DNA of 64,000 bases from CACIIZ01 sp045565285 (GCA_045565285.1 JBJLFR010000007.1:68461-132460); one strand, 5' to 3'; positions 44,798 through 55,375 are shown, counted from the stretch's first letter. The notes: generated by a model not told the origin, from the letters alone. Program-made: numbers and translations.

Positions 44798-46465
44798 ATG
44801 TCATCAGTTAAATACATTTATCATATGCAAGAATTAACGAAATCTTTTCCAGGTGGTAAAAAGTGTTTCGAAAATATACATCTTTCCTTTTTACCTGGTG
44901 TAAAAATTGGTGTAGTTGGGGTTAATGGAGCTGGGAAAAGCAGTCTTATGAAAATAATGGCTGGACTAGATAAAGATTATACTGGAGAGGCTTGGGCTGC
45001 AGAAAATGTTAATGTTGGATATTTACCTCAAGAACCAATTTTAAATACTGATCTAAGTGTTAGAGAAAATGTTTTAAATGCTGTTGCAGATAAAAAGGCA
45101 TTGATAGATGAGTTTAACAAAATAGCAGAAAAATTAGCTGAAAATTATTCTGAAGATATAATGGAGGAGATGACTAAACTCCAAGATCAAATTGAATCTC
45201 AAAACCTTTGGGAATTAGATAACCAAATAACTGTAGCTATGGATGCATTGAGATGTCCAAATGATGATTTAAGGGTGAATGAACTTTCTGGTGGTGAAAA
45301 AAGGAGGGTTGCTTTATGTCAGCTTTTACTTAAATCACCAGAGTTGTTATTATTAGATGAACCAACAAATCATTTGGATGCAGAGACGGTTGATTGGTTA
45401 CAAAGGTTTTTGATTAATTATAAAGGTACATGTTTGATTGTAACACATGACAGGTATTTTCTTGATAAAATTACTAGCTGGATTCTTGAATTGGACAAAG
45501 GGAAAGGTCTTCCATATGAGGGCAATTATTCTTCATGGTTAGAACAAAAAGCCCAGAGATTAGAACTTGAAGGGAAAGTAGATAAAAAGAAACAAAAAGT
45601 ATTACAAAAAGAATTAGAGTGGATAAGACAAGGTGCAAAAGCACGTCAAGCTAAACAGAAAGCAAGAATTAAATCATATGATGAACTTGTAAGTTCTTCT
45701 GAAAAGATTGAGCAAACTAATGCACAGATCATTATTCCAAATGGGGAAAGATTAGGTTCTAAAGTAATTGAAGTCAAAAACTTAGGCATGAATTTTGAAA
45801 ATAAAATTTTATTTGAAAATTTATCTTTCATTTTGCCAGCTGGTGGTATTGTCGGAATAATTGGCCCAAATGGAGTTGGTAAAAGTACACTTTTTAAATT
45901 AATCATCGGTATAGAAAAACCTTCAGTAGGGGAAATAATTTTGGGTGATACTGTAAAACTTTCTTATGTTGATCAAAGTAGAGATGATTTGAATAATACT
46001 AATACAGTGTGGGAGGAGGTTTCAGGAGGTCAAGAAATTGTTCAACTGGGCAAATTAGAAGTTAATTCAAGAGCATATTGTAGTTCTTTTAATTTTAAAG
46101 GAATAGATCAACAGAAACCTATGAGTAAATTATCAGGAGGAGAAAGAAATAGGGTTCACATTGCAAAAATGTTAAAGTCTGGTGGTAATGTTTTAATGTT
46201 GGACGAACCAACAAATGATCTAGATGTAGAAACTCTAAGTGCGCTAGAATATGCAATTTCTGAATTTGCTGGAAGTGCTATGGTTATTAGTCATGATAGG
46301 TTCTTTTTGAATAGAATTTGTACTCATATCTTAGCATTTGAAGGTGATAGCCATGTAGAATGGTTTGAAGGAGATTTTGATGATTATGTGAAAGATAAAA
46401 AAAGGAGATTAGGAGAGGAAGCAGTAAATCCAAAAAGAACAAAATATAGAAAATTTTTAGTTTAA
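44798..46465 (+). CDS. ettA: Energy-dependent translational throttle protein EttA (ABC-F)
   Basis: The 555-residue ABC-F protein has two ATPase domains without membrane segments. The first has GVNGAGKSSLMK and LSGGEKRRVALCQLLL; the second has GPNGVGKSTLFK and LSGGERNRVHIAKML. A charged linker with LEGKVDKKKQ and WIRQGAKARQAKQKARIKSY lies between, and the toothed arm typical of EttA is near residues 95-135. EttA binds the ribosomal E site and gates entry to elongation according to the ATP/ADP ratio. Length matches the family. Confidence 0.94.
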   Translation: MSSVKYIYHMQELTKSFPGGKKCFENIHLSFLPGVKIGVVGVNGAGKSSLMKIMAGLDKDYTGEAWAAENVNVGYLPQEPILNTDLSVRENVLNAVADKKALIDEFNKIAEKLAENYSEDIMEEMTKLQDQIESQNLWELDNQITVAMDALRCPNDDLRVNELSGGEKRRVALCQLLLKSPELLLLDEPTNHLDAETVDWLQRFLINYKGTCLIVTHDRYFLDKITSWILELDKGKGLPYEGNYSSWLEQKAQRLELEGKVDKKKQKVLQKELEWIRQGAKARQAKQKARIKSYDELVSSSEKIEQTNAQIIIPNGERLGSKVIEVKNLGMNFENKILFENLSFILPAGGIVGIIGPNGVGKSTLFKLIIGIEKPSVGEIILGDTVKLSYVDQSRDDLNNTNTVWEEVSGGQEIVQLGKLEVNSRAYCSSFNFKGIDQQKPMSKLSGGERNRVHIAKMLKSGGNVLMLDEPTNDLDVETLSALEYAISEFAGSAMVISHDRFFLNRICTHILAFEGDSHVEWFEGDFDDYVKDKKRRLGEEAVNPKRTKYRKFLV

Positions 46466-46484
46466 AATTTTATTATTTCTCTTA

Positions 46485-47810
46485 TTAGATTTTTGGAATT
46501 TTACTTAAAAAAGGTAGTAATTTTCCCATATCAGGCCCAACACTTTTACCTGTTAAAGCTTTTCTCAAAGGCAAAAACAGATTCTTTCCTTTTCTACCAG
46601 TCTTATTAGAAATTTGAGTAGTCCATATTTCCCAGCTATCTTTATTATATGGAGCTTCAGGCAATTCTTGTAGTGCTATTTTAACAAAATCTAAATCTTC
46701 TTTATCTATGACAGGAGCAATACCATTATTACATAAATCCCATACTTTTGATATTTCATCACGAGTATTTAAATTTCCCCTGACTGCTTCCCAAAAATCC
46801 ATAAGGTCGTTATTAGGTATACCGATTTTAATCAATTCTTTTTTAATAAGATTAAAAGGTGTTGATCTTAAAATTTTTGCAGACATTGAATTTAATAGAT
46901 TTAAGTCAAATTTAGTTGATGCAGAACCAAATGAGGAAATATCAAAAAATTCAAAAACTTCATCAAGAGAATGTAATAGTTTAGGTGAGTTTGAAGATCC
47001 TAAGGTAGAAATTAAATTATTTAATGCCATTGGTTCAACTCCAGAATTTCTGAAATCACGAATAGAAAAGGCACCAAGTCTTTTTGATAAGTTATCTCCT
47101 GATGAATCTATTAATAATGAGTGGTGACTATAAAATGGAACATTTCCTCCAAGATTTTGTATAAGTTGTATTTGTGTAGCTGTATTAGTAATATGATCAG
47201 ACCCCCTTATCACATGTGTAATACCGAAGTCGATATCATCACATACTGAAGCTAAAGTATAAAGAAATTGACCATCTTCTTTAACAAATACAGGATCAGA
47301 AAGTGATGCAAGATCAATAGAGACTTCACCGATAATGGTATCATTCCAGTGAATCTTTTTTTTATCTAATAAAAATCGCCAGTGAGCTTTTAACCCTTCT
47401 TTTTCAAATTTATTATGATCCTCGCTAGAAAGTTTCAAAGCTGCTCTATCATAAATAGGAGGTTTTCCCATGTTAAGTTGTTTTTTTCTTTTTAAATCGA
47501 GTTCACTTTTCGTTTCAAAACAGGGATAAATTTTATTTTCAGACTTTAAATTTTCAAAAACTTCTTGATAACGGTCAAACCTACTAGACTGTCGTTCACA
47601 AAAATCCCACTCAATTCCAAGCCACTCTAGATCTCTTTTAATTTCATCCTCGTAAACTTGTTTAGATCTTTCTAAATCTGTATCGTCGATTCTGAGTAAA
47701 AATTTTCCTTCATTTTTTTTTGATAGCAGAAAATTAAAAAGTGCAGTTCTAATATTACCAACATGTAAATATCCTGTAGGAGAGGGAGCAAACCTGGTTA
47801 AAAAAGTCAT
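46485..47810 (-). CDS. gltX: Glutamyl-tRNA synthetase
   Basis: The 441-residue class I enzyme begins MTFLTRFAPSPTGYLHVGNI with the HIGH-like motif and has the KMSKS-equivalent GDNLSKRLGAFSI (near residue 246), with Asn in place of the more common Lys before LSKR. It is at the short end for GltX and resembles the second (GltX2-like) copy found in organisms with GatCAB, which may charge tRNA-Gln; this is inference. Its start overlaps the nadE stop by 4 bp (ATGA), so they are coupled. Confidence 0.92.
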   Translation of the reverse strand: MTFLTRFAPSPTGYLHVGNIRTALFNFLLSKKNEGKFLLRIDDTDLERSKQVYEDEIKRDLEWLGIEWDFCERQSSRFDRYQEVFENLKSENKIYPCFETKSELDLKRKKQLNMGKPPIYDRAALKLSSEDHNKFEKEGLKAHWRFLLDKKKIHWNDTIIGEVSIDLASLSDPVFVKEDGQFLYTLASVCDDIDFGITHVIRGSDHITNTATQIQLIQNLGGNVPFYSHHSLLIDSSGDNLSKRLGAFSIRDFRNSGVEPMALNNLISTLGSSNSPKLLHSLDEVFEFFDISSFGSASTKFDLNLLNSMSAKILRSTPFNLIKKELIKIGIPNNDLMDFWEAVRGNLNTRDEISKVWDLCNNGIAPVIDKEDLDFVKIALQELPEAPYNKDSWEIWTTQISNKTGRKGKNLFLPLRKALTGKSVGPDMGKLLPFLSKIPKI

Positions 47811-49465
47811 AGATTATCTCGCCAATTTTGTACTATTGGATAGCGCCGGCTTAATTGGAATGAGTTTTCAGTAATATGTACCCCTGGAGCAGATTGAAAT
47901 CTTTTATATTCTGATTGAAAGACTAATTTTTCAATTTTTTTTACCATATTATATTCATGACCTTTTTTTACAATTTCTGATATTGACATATCATGTTCTA
48001 TTAGGCATTCAAGGATTGAATCTAATATTTCATAGGGAGGTAAACTATCTTGATCTGCTTGATTAGGACGAAGTTCAGCTGTTGGTTGTTTTTCTAATAT
48101 ACTTTTAGGTATTATTGATCCCTTAGGACCTTTCATCCAAGATTCATAAGAAGAATTTCTCCACTTACAAATTTCATATAATCTTGTTTTATAAAGATCT
48201 TTTATAGGATTATACCCACCGCACATATCACCATAAATAGTTGAATATCCTACAGCTATTTCTGATTTATTACCGGTTGTAAGTAACAGACTACCAGAAT
48301 CATTCGACAAAGCCATTAACAATAACCCTCTAATTCTAGATTGTATATTTTCTTCAGTTTCATTCTCTTTTTTACCAAGAATAGTTGGAAACAAAGTTTC
48401 TTTAATTAAGTCATAAATTTTTGAAATAGAAATAGTTTTAGCTTCACAATTCAAATTTTTTAATAATTGATCAGCATCAATCAAAGACAATTTACTAGTA
48501 TATTGTGATGGTAATTTTATACAATATACATTTTCATGTCCTAATATGTCTACTGCAATAGCAGCAACTAATGCGCTATCAATTCCACCAGACAATCCTA
48601 TTAATACATTATTAAAACCAGATTTTAAAATATAGTCTTTTGTTCCTTCAGAAATTGCTCTGTAATCTTGGGATAAATCGTTTTTTATCTCTGAAATCAT
48701 ATTTTTTGAACTCTTAAAAAAGGGTTCTTTTTTTTCAAATTCTAAAATAACAGTCGTCTGCTTAAATTGAGGCAATTGAGTTTTTATGTTACCATTATTG
48801 TCCATAGCAAAAGAACCCCCATCAAATACTTGATCGTCCTGGCCTCCTACTAAATTTAAATAGATAATAGGAATATTATTTTCTTTGCATCTTTTAAAAA
48901 CTTCGGTTTGTCTTTTTCTTAGTTTGTGCCTCTCATAGGGAGATCCATTGGGAGAAATTAAAAGATCTGCACCTCTTTTTTTAAGTGCATTTGATATGTC
49001 ACCATACCATATATCTTCGCATATAGGAAAACCTATTTTTATTCCTTTTACTTCAATTAAATCTTTATAGTGAGATTGTTCAAAATATCTATGCTCATCA
49101 AATAACGAATTATTAGGTAGGTGAAACTTTTTTGAAATAACTTTCATTTCACCCTTATTAATAAGTAAGTATGCATTAAACAGTTTTTCTTCCTCTACTA
49201 TTGGAGCACCTAATAATAAGCGAGTAGAGTTTCTGCATTTTTTAACTAAAAAATTTATAAAATTATTTATGTCTTTTTGAAATGCTTTCTTCAGGACTAA
49301 ATCTTGTAGTTGATATCCTGAAAGAAACATTTCAGGAAAGGTTAAAATATCTACTTTCTGCTCTGCTGCCTTTTTATAAGTTTCCAATATTATTTTAGAA
49401 TTTTTTTCTAAGGCTCCCACTGTAGGATTCAATTGAGCCAGCATAATTTTTAAATTTTTATTCAT
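47807..49465 (-). CDS. nadE: Glutamine-dependent NAD+ synthetase
   Basis: The 552-residue product joins a nitrilase-type glutaminase domain (catalytic Glu in LTFPEMFLSGY, Lys in SKKFHLPN, Cys in FPICEDIWYGD) with a synthetase domain carrying the PP-loop GLSGGIDSALVAAIA near residue 288. It amidates deamido-NAD to NAD+ with ammonia from glutamine. It is upstream of gltX in a two-gene operon with a 4-bp overlap. Confidence 0.95.
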   Translation of the reverse strand: MNKNLKIMLAQLNPTVGALEKNSKIILETYKKAAEQKVDILTFPEMFLSGYQLQDLVLKKAFQKDINNFINFLVKKCRNSTRLLLGAPIVEEEKLFNAYLLINKGEMKVISKKFHLPNNSLFDEHRYFEQSHYKDLIEVKGIKIGFPICEDIWYGDISNALKKRGADLLISPNGSPYERHKLRKRQTEVFKRCKENNIPIIYLNLVGGQDDQVFDGGSFAMDNNGNIKTQLPQFKQTTVILEFEKKEPFFKSSKNMISEIKNDLSQDYRAISEGTKDYILKSGFNNVLIGLSGGIDSALVAAIAVDILGHENVYCIKLPSQYTSKLSLIDADQLLKNLNCEAKTISISKIYDLIKETLFPTILGKKENETEENIQSRIRGLLLMALSNDSGSLLLTTGNKSEIAVGYSTIYGDMCGGYNPIKDLYKTRLYEICKWRNSSYESWMKGPKGSIIPKSILEKQPTAELRPNQADQDSLPPYEILDSILECLIEHDMSISEIVKKGHEYNMVKKIEKLVFQSEYKRFQSAPGVHITENSFQLSRRYPIVQNWRDNL

Positions 49466-49679
49466 CTGAAAATTTTATCTAATAAAATTATTAAAGTTTA
49501 TAATACAAAGAAAAAATAAAATAAATTTTTGACTAAAATAATTTGGGTTGATCTTTATATTACTTATGAAATAAATATACTTAATCAATATATTACAATT
49601 AAACTAATTAATGACTTTTAATTTTTCATTTTTTTTTTAATTATTCAACATGTAAATAAATTTAAGTGGTAGGTAAGAT

Positions 49680-51086
49680 TTGTTTAGACTGATTTTTAAT
49701 ATTTTTTTAATAAATGTATTATTTGTTTTCTGTATAATGGTGAAGATATCCTTTTCAGACGAAAAAACTCAAATAAAACAATATGAAACAGGTGGAATTT
49801 ATGATGGTGAATTTCTAAATGGTAAACAACATGGGAAAGGTAAATACTCCTTACCAAATGGATACTATTATGAAGGGGAATGGAAAGAGGGAAAAATTGA
49901 AGGTTTTGGTAAAGCAAAATATCCTGATGGTTCATTTTATGAAGGAAATTTCATAGATGGGCAACATGAAGGTCAAGGCAAATTAATTTTTCCTGATGGT
50001 ACTTTTTATAAAGGAAATTGGTTGCAAGGCAATTTTGATGGCAAAGGAATTTTGAAATATGTAAACGGTATCTCTCTTGAAGGAGATTTTATTAATGGAG
50101 AGCTTAATGGCAAAGGTGTGCAAACAAATAAGGGTGGTTACATTTATGATGGTGATTGGAAAACGGGCAAAAAATCTGGAATAGCAACCATTCATTACGA
50201 AGGTGGTGGTAAATATGAGGGAAAAGTAATTGATGGAGTACGACAAGGTGAAGGAACACTTACTTTATTGAATGGTACAATTTTAAAAGGTAATTTCAAC
50301 AATGGAACTATTACAGGCAATGGGTCTATAATTTACGCTAATGGTGATGGCTATATAGGTGAATTACTAAATAACAATATCGAAGGTCAAGGAATTAAAA
50401 AATTTGCATCAGGTTCTATATATGAAGGAAATTTTGAAAACAATTCTTTTAACGGATATGGAGTATATAAATCAAATGATGGATACATAGCTGAAGGTAA
50501 TTGGATTAATGGCCAAATTCAAGGAAAAGGGAAAATTACTTACCCTGATTTATCAGTTTATAATGGAGAATTAATCAAAGGGGTACCAAATGGAACAGGT
50601 ACAATAAATTACGGAGATGGAAGTAACTACTCCGGACAGTGGCTTGATGGAAAAATTGATGGTTATGGTACGGCTAAATATTCAAATGATCAGATATATA
50701 TTGGAAATTTTAAAAATGGTAAAAATCATGGTAAAGGTAAAATGACCTTTGGAGATGGTTATACTTATGACGGTTTATGGTTGAATGGTTTATTTGATGG
50801 CAAAGGTATTGCTGAATATTCAGATGGATCTATTTATGATGGTTATTTTAAAATAGGGAAAAGACATGGTTTTGGAAAAATAAAGATGTCTGATGGGTCT
50901 ATTTTTGAAGGCAATTTCAATAATGGCCAAATAAATGGTGAAGGAGTTGCCATATACCCAAATGGAGATCGATATGAGGGTTTTTTTAAAGATGGTAAAA
51001 GAGAAGGTGCAGGAAAAATAACTTATAATAAAAGTGGTTTGACCTATGAAGGTCAATGGAAAAATAATAATAGAATATCAGATTAA
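49680..51086 (+). CDS. Exported MORN-repeat protein with about 19 repeats
   Basis: The 468-residue product has an N-terminal signal peptide or anchor (about residues 1-26) and then about 19 consecutive MORN repeats of 23 residues, each of the form G-x-x-Y-x-G-x-W/F-x-x-G-x-x-x-G-x-G-x-x-x-Y-x-x. Good examples are YYYEGEWKEGKIEGFGKAKY and SFYEGNFIDGQHEGQGKLIF. Such repeats form an elongated beta-sheet that in other proteins binds partners or lipids. It has no enzymatic domain. The start is a TTG at 49680. It should be periplasmic or on the outer surface; function unknown. Confidence 0.88.
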   Translation: MFRLIFNIFLINVLFVFCIMVKISFSDEKTQIKQYETGGIYDGEFLNGKQHGKGKYSLPNGYYYEGEWKEGKIEGFGKAKYPDGSFYEGNFIDGQHEGQGKLIFPDGTFYKGNWLQGNFDGKGILKYVNGISLEGDFINGELNGKGVQTNKGGYIYDGDWKTGKKSGIATIHYEGGGKYEGKVIDGVRQGEGTLTLLNGTILKGNFNNGTITGNGSIIYANGDGYIGELLNNNIEGQGIKKFASGSIYEGNFENNSFNGYGVYKSNDGYIAEGNWINGQIQGKGKITYPDLSVYNGELIKGVPNGTGTINYGDGSNYSGQWLDGKIDGYGTAKYSNDQIYIGNFKNGKNHGKGKMTFGDGYTYDGLWLNGLFDGKGIAEYSDGSIYDGYFKIGKRHGFGKIKMSDGSIFEGNFNNGQINGEGVAIYPNGDRYEGFFKDGKREGAGKITYNKSGLTYEGQWKNNNRISD

Positions 51087-51200
51087 CTCTTTTGGTTCTT
51101 TAATTTATTTTGATTTTTTTACTTTTATTTAAACTTTAATAATTTGCTTATTTAGTGTATTATCTGTTAATTACATGATATTCTATGGTGGGAGTATTTT

Positions 51201-52754
51201 ATGTCTACAAAACAAAAAGATAAAGTTTTAATTTTTGATACTACTCTCAGAGATGGTGAGCAAAGTCCTGGAGCTACAATGTCCTTGGCTCAAAAAATTG
51301 AAATAGCTACTCTTCTTGATGAAATGGGAGTTGATATTATTGAAGCTGGATTTCCTATAGCATCAGAGGGTGATTTTGAAGCAGTTTCAAGAATAGGAAA
51401 AATTATTCACTCTGCCAAAGTATGTGGTTTGGCTAGGGCAAGTAAACTTGACATTGAAAGGTGTTGGAGAGCAGTAGAGAACTCAAAAAACCCAAGGATA
51501 CATACGTTTATAGGTACATCTCCCTTACATAGAGAATTTCAAGTAAAATTATCAAAAGATCAGGTTTTAGATAAAGTTTTTGAGACTGTTTCATATGCTA
51601 AATCTTTTTGTGAAGATGTGCAGTGGTCTCCTATGGATGCCACAAGAACAGAAAGTGAATTTCTAGTTCAAGTAGTCAAAATTGCTCTTCAAGCTGGAGC
51701 TTCAACCATTAATATCCCTGATACCGTTGGTTACACAGCACCAAAAGAGAGTGCTAATATTATAACAAATCTTTTTCTCAAAATTCCAGAGTTAAAGGAT
51801 ATTATAGTTTCAACACATTGTCATAATGATTTAGGAATGGCTACAGCAAATTCTTTGGCTGCAGTCGAGGCAGGAGCAAGGCAGGTTGAGTGTACTATCA
51901 ATGGATTAGGAGAAAGAGCAGGAAATACAGCATTAGAAGAAATTGTTATGGCATTAAAAGTTAGGAAGGATATATTACCTTATGAAACTAATATGGTCAC
52001 AAATAAATTAATTCAAGCAAGTCGGCTAGTTTCAAAAGTTTCAGGATTTCCTGTTCAATTTAATAAAGCTGTTGTTGGAAAAAATGCTTTTGCACATGAG
52101 TCTGGTATACATCAAGATGGAATGCTAAAACATGCAGGTACTTTTGAAATAATGAAACCAGAAGATATAGGATTAACTGAAACAAATCTTGTTCTTGGTA
52201 AACACTCTGGAAGAGCAGCTTTGAGGAAAAAAATTAATGACTTAGGGTATAATCTTGGTGATAATCAGCTGCAGGATTTATTTTATAGATTTAAATCTTT
52301 AGCTGATAAGAAAAAAGAAATTTATGATGATGATTTATTAGCTTTACTTTCTGATACATCAATGGGGGAGCAGAATGATTTTTTAAAGCTAGTTAATTTG
52401 GATGTGAAATGTGGGACTAACTCACCTCAAACTGCAAAAGCCACCATTATTATGGATAATAGTGAATATAAAGTTGAGTCAATTGGTGATGGTCCGGTTG
52501 ATGCTGTCTTTAATTCTATAAAAAAAGTATTTCCTCATTCGGCAAGGCTTCAACATTTTCAGATACATGCTGTAACAGAAGGAACAGACGCTCAAGCTAC
52601 TGTTTCTGTTCGATTGGAAGAGTCAGGGAAAATTGTTACTGGCCAGTCTTCTGATACTGATACAGTTGTAGCCAGTGCAAAAGCCTATATTAATTCTTTA
52701 AATAAGCTAGTCTTAAGAAGACAAAAAAAAGCCCCAAAATCCATAGCCAATTAA
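51201..52754 (+). CDS. leuA: 2-isopropylmalate synthase
   Basis: The 517-residue protein has the signature FDTTLRDGEQSPGATM at residues 11-26, the metal site with STHCHNDLGMATANSLAAVEAGA and INGLGERAGN, and a C-terminal regulatory LeuA dimer domain (about 390-510) that binds leucine. It condenses acetyl-CoA with 2-oxoisovalerate, the first step specific to leucine. A GGTGGGAG site precedes the ATG. No leader-peptide attenuator was seen in the 114 bp upstream. Confidence 0.95.
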   Translation: MSTKQKDKVLIFDTTLRDGEQSPGATMSLAQKIEIATLLDEMGVDIIEAGFPIASEGDFEAVSRIGKIIHSAKVCGLARASKLDIERCWRAVENSKNPRIHTFIGTSPLHREFQVKLSKDQVLDKVFETVSYAKSFCEDVQWSPMDATRTESEFLVQVVKIALQAGASTINIPDTVGYTAPKESANIITNLFLKIPELKDIIVSTHCHNDLGMATANSLAAVEAGARQVECTINGLGERAGNTALEEIVMALKVRKDILPYETNMVTNKLIQASRLVSKVSGFPVQFNKAVVGKNAFAHESGIHQDGMLKHAGTFEIMKPEDIGLTETNLVLGKHSGRAALRKKINDLGYNLGDNQLQDLFYRFKSLADKKKEIYDDDLLALLSDTSMGEQNDFLKLVNLDVKCGTNSPQTAKATIIMDNSEYKVESIGDGPVDAVFNSIKKVFPHSARLQHFQIHAVTEGTDAQATVSVRLEESGKIVTGQSSDTDTVVASAKAYINSLNKLVLRRQKKAPKSIAN

Positions 52755-52847
52755 AAAATATATAGACCAAATATTAATTAATTTATGTATTAATAATAAA
52801 GTAAAAAAATGATAATAGTAAATAGATTTGGTGATAGGTAATTTTAT

Positions 52848-53888
52848 ATGATTAATTTTTTAAGTAGCTTTTTTTCTGCTGATATGGCTATAGATTTAGG
52901 AACAGCCAATACACTAGTTTATGTAAAAGGTAGAGGTATAATCTTGAATGAACCCTCAGTCGTCGCTTATCATATTAGAGATGGAAAAAAAACAGTATTA
53001 GCTGTTGGTGAAGACGCCAAACTTATGCTTGGCAGGACACCAGGTTCTATTGAAGCAATCAGACCTATGAGAGATGGAGTAATTGCAGATTTTGATGTTG
53101 CGGAAGAAATGATAAAACATTTCATAAGAAAAGTTCATAGGCGAGGCAGCTTTGCAAAACCAAAAATTGTTGTTTGTGTTCCGCATGGAGCAACCCCAGT
53201 TGAAAAAAGAGCAATTAGAGAATCTGTTCTTTCGGCTGGAGCAAGAAAGGCAGGTTTAATTGCAGAACCTATTGCGGCTGCAATAGGAGCAGGTATGCCA
53301 ATAACTGATCCAACTGGATCAATGGTTGTGGATATTGGAGGAGGTACTACAGAAGTGGCTGTTTTATCACTTGCAGATATTGTATACGCCAGGTCTGTTA
53401 GGGTTGGTGGAGATAGAATGGATACAGCAATTATATCTTATTTAAGAAGACAACAAAATTTATTAATTGGTGAAGCTACAGCTGAAAGAATAAAAACAAC
53501 TATTGGTACTGCATTGATGCCTAAAGATGGTAGAGGAGCTCATTCTGAAATAAGAGGAAGAGATTTATTGAATGGGGTACCAAAAGAAACACAAATTACA
53601 CAAGCTCAAGTAACTGAAGCTTTAGCTGAAACAGTTCAGCAGATCTGTGAAGCAGTTATGACTGCATTAGAAAGTACCCCGCCTGATCTTGCAGCCGATA
53701 TAGTTGATAGGGGCGTAATGCTGACAGGTGGAGGTGCACTTCTAGGAGATTTGGATTTGGCACTTAGAGAACAGACTGGCTTGGCAATTTCTGTTGCTGA
53801 CGATTCAATGAATTGTGTTGCATTAGGAACAGGAAAATCTCTAGAGTTTGAAAGACAATTAGCTCATGTGATTGATTATGGTACATAG
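52848..53888 (+). CDS. mreB: Rod-shape determining actin homologue MreB
   Basis: The 346-residue protein has actin-fold motifs: phosphate-1 MAIDLGTANTLVYVKG, phosphate-2 MVVDIGGGTTEVAVLSL, the adenosine loop VMLTGGGALLGDLD and the N-terminal helix FLSSFFSADMAID that holds the membrane. MreB filaments guide peptidoglycan synthesis along the cell length. It begins the mreB-mreC-mreD-mrdA-rodA run, so a rod or curved-rod cell is likely. Confidence 0.97.
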   Translation: MINFLSSFFSADMAIDLGTANTLVYVKGRGIILNEPSVVAYHIRDGKKTVLAVGEDAKLMLGRTPGSIEAIRPMRDGVIADFDVAEEMIKHFIRKVHRRGSFAKPKIVVCVPHGATPVEKRAIRESVLSAGARKAGLIAEPIAAAIGAGMPITDPTGSMVVDIGGGTTEVAVLSLADIVYARSVRVGGDRMDTAIISYLRRQQNLLIGEATAERIKTTIGTALMPKDGRGAHSEIRGRDLLNGVPKETQITQAQVTEALAETVQQICEAVMTALESTPPDLAADIVDRGVMLTGGGALLGDLDLALREQTGLAISVADDSMNCVALGTGKSLEFERQLAHVIDYGT

Positions 53889-53933
53889 TCAATATTCTAA
53901 ACTTAATAATATTAATTAAACAAATAAATAATA

Positions 53934-54794
53934 ATGTCTTTAAAGAGTCAAAGAGACTATTGGGTGATATTTAGATATATTGTTTTATTTGGAGCATTTA
54001 TTTTTTTTCTATTTTTATTTTTTTTGTGGAGGATTGATAATCATCGAGTAGAAAGATTTCGGCTTTCATTATTAAACCAAATTGTTCCAAATGTGGAATT
54101 TTTTACATCATCTGTCAAAGTCATTGGTAGAACTGTGTTAGATATTTCTTCATTAACGAACGTTTATGAACAAAATCAAAATTTAAAAAAAGAATTGCAA
54201 GATATGAGAAAATGGAGGGAAGCTGCAATACAATTGGAACAAAAAAATGCTAAACTTAGAGCTCTTAATAATTTAAAAGTTAATCCAATATTAAATTGGG
54301 TTTCTGGAGAAGTAATTGCGGATAGTGGTAGTCCCTATAGTTCATCAGTATTAATAAATGTAGGTATTGAAGATGGTATAGTTGACGGATCAGCAGTTGT
54401 AGATGGGCTTGGCTTAGTAGGAAGAATTTCAGGTGTTGAAAACCAGATATCAAGAATTATTCTCCTATCTGATAATAAATCTTATGTACCAATTATAATT
54501 GAACCTAATAATCAAGAAGCAATAATAAGAGGGGATAATTCTTCAGCTCCCCTAGTAGATTTTATTAGAGGAGTAGAAAAAATACAACCTGGATTTCGCA
54601 TTTATACAAGCGGCACTGGTGGTGTATTCCCTCCAGGTATTTTGATTGGTAAAGTAGTTGTATCTTCAGATAAAAAGATAAGAGCCAAATTATCTGCAAA
54701 TATTAATAAACTTGATTATTTAAGAATATTGATAAATAAAAAACAAAAAATACCATCTGAAGTTGGTAAAATTATATTAAAGAAAACTAATTAA
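53934..54794 (+). CDS. mreC: Rod-shape determining protein MreC
   Basis: The 286-residue protein has one N-terminal membrane helix (about 13-37), a coiled coil (about 75-115) and the periplasmic double beta-barrel with GEVIADSGSPYSSSVLINVG, DGSAVVDGLGLVGRI, and GTGGVFPPGILIGKV. It links MreB filaments to PBP2 and RodA in the periplasm. It follows mreB by 45 bp. Confidence 0.94.
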   Translation: MSLKSQRDYWVIFRYIVLFGAFIFFLFLFFLWRIDNHRVERFRLSLLNQIVPNVEFFTSSVKVIGRTVLDISSLTNVYEQNQNLKKELQDMRKWREAAIQLEQKNAKLRALNNLKVNPILNWVSGEVIADSGSPYSSSVLINVGIEDGIVDGSAVVDGLGLVGRISGVENQISRIILLSDNKSYVPIIIEPNNQEAIIRGDNSSAPLVDFIRGVEKIQPGFRIYTSGTGGVFPPGILIGKVVVSSDKKIRAKLSANINKLDYLRILINKKQKIPSEVGKIILKKTN

Positions 54795-54866
54795 AAAAAT
54801 GTTAGACACGAAATAATAAATATTTAAATCATGCATATTTTATAGATATAATTATCAATCATTTTT

Positions 54867-55364
54867 ATGAATACCTTTAAATATAAGAATACAGCTATTT
54901 CTTTTATTGGAATTATCTTAATTATTTTTCCAATTTCTCCTATCTCTAACCAACCAATGATTATTGAAAAACCTGATTTTCTGTTATGCCTTATGTTTTC
55001 TTGGCTTATATTAGATCCTAAAAAAGTATCTCTAAGTATTTTAATATTTTTGTCTTTGTTTGCTGATATTTTATGGTATAGGCCTTTAGGGCTATGGCCA
55101 ATTTTAATTTTGACTGGTGCTTTATCAATAAAATATATGCTGACCAAGATATCACTTGATAGTTATTTCTTAAAAGTGATTTATTTCATTTTTTTTTTAC
55201 TAACTATAGATACTTGTATTTTCTTGACATCTCTAATTGGACTCACAAAACAATTAGATTTTAATATATGGATTTATCGGTTTATTTTTTCTATTTTATC
55301 TTTTCCATTAATTTATTATTTGTTAGAAAATCTTTTATTTAAAGATGTAAAGAAATCAAATTAA
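54867..55364 (+). CDS. mreD: Rod-shape determining protein MreD
   Basis: The 165-residue product has about five membrane helices and the conserved early region IIEKPDFLLCLMFSWLILDP and FADILWYRPLGLWPI typical of alphaproteobacterial MreD. It is identified partly by position between mreC and mrdA. MreD is a small integral membrane member of the elongation complex. Confidence 0.88.
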   Translation: MNTFKYKNTAISFIGIILIIFPISPISNQPMIIEKPDFLLCLMFSWLILDPKKVSLSILIFLSLFADILWYRPLGLWPILILTGALSIKYMLTKISLDSYFLKVIYFIFFLLTIDTCIFLTSLIGLTKQLDFNIWIYRFIFSILSFPLIYYLLENLLFKDVKKSN

Positions 55365-55375
55365 AAGCTCTACTA

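Noticed and set aside
46708..47127. 139-codon frame on the plus strand
   Set aside because: It is antisense to gltX and has no recognisable domain or ribosome binding site.
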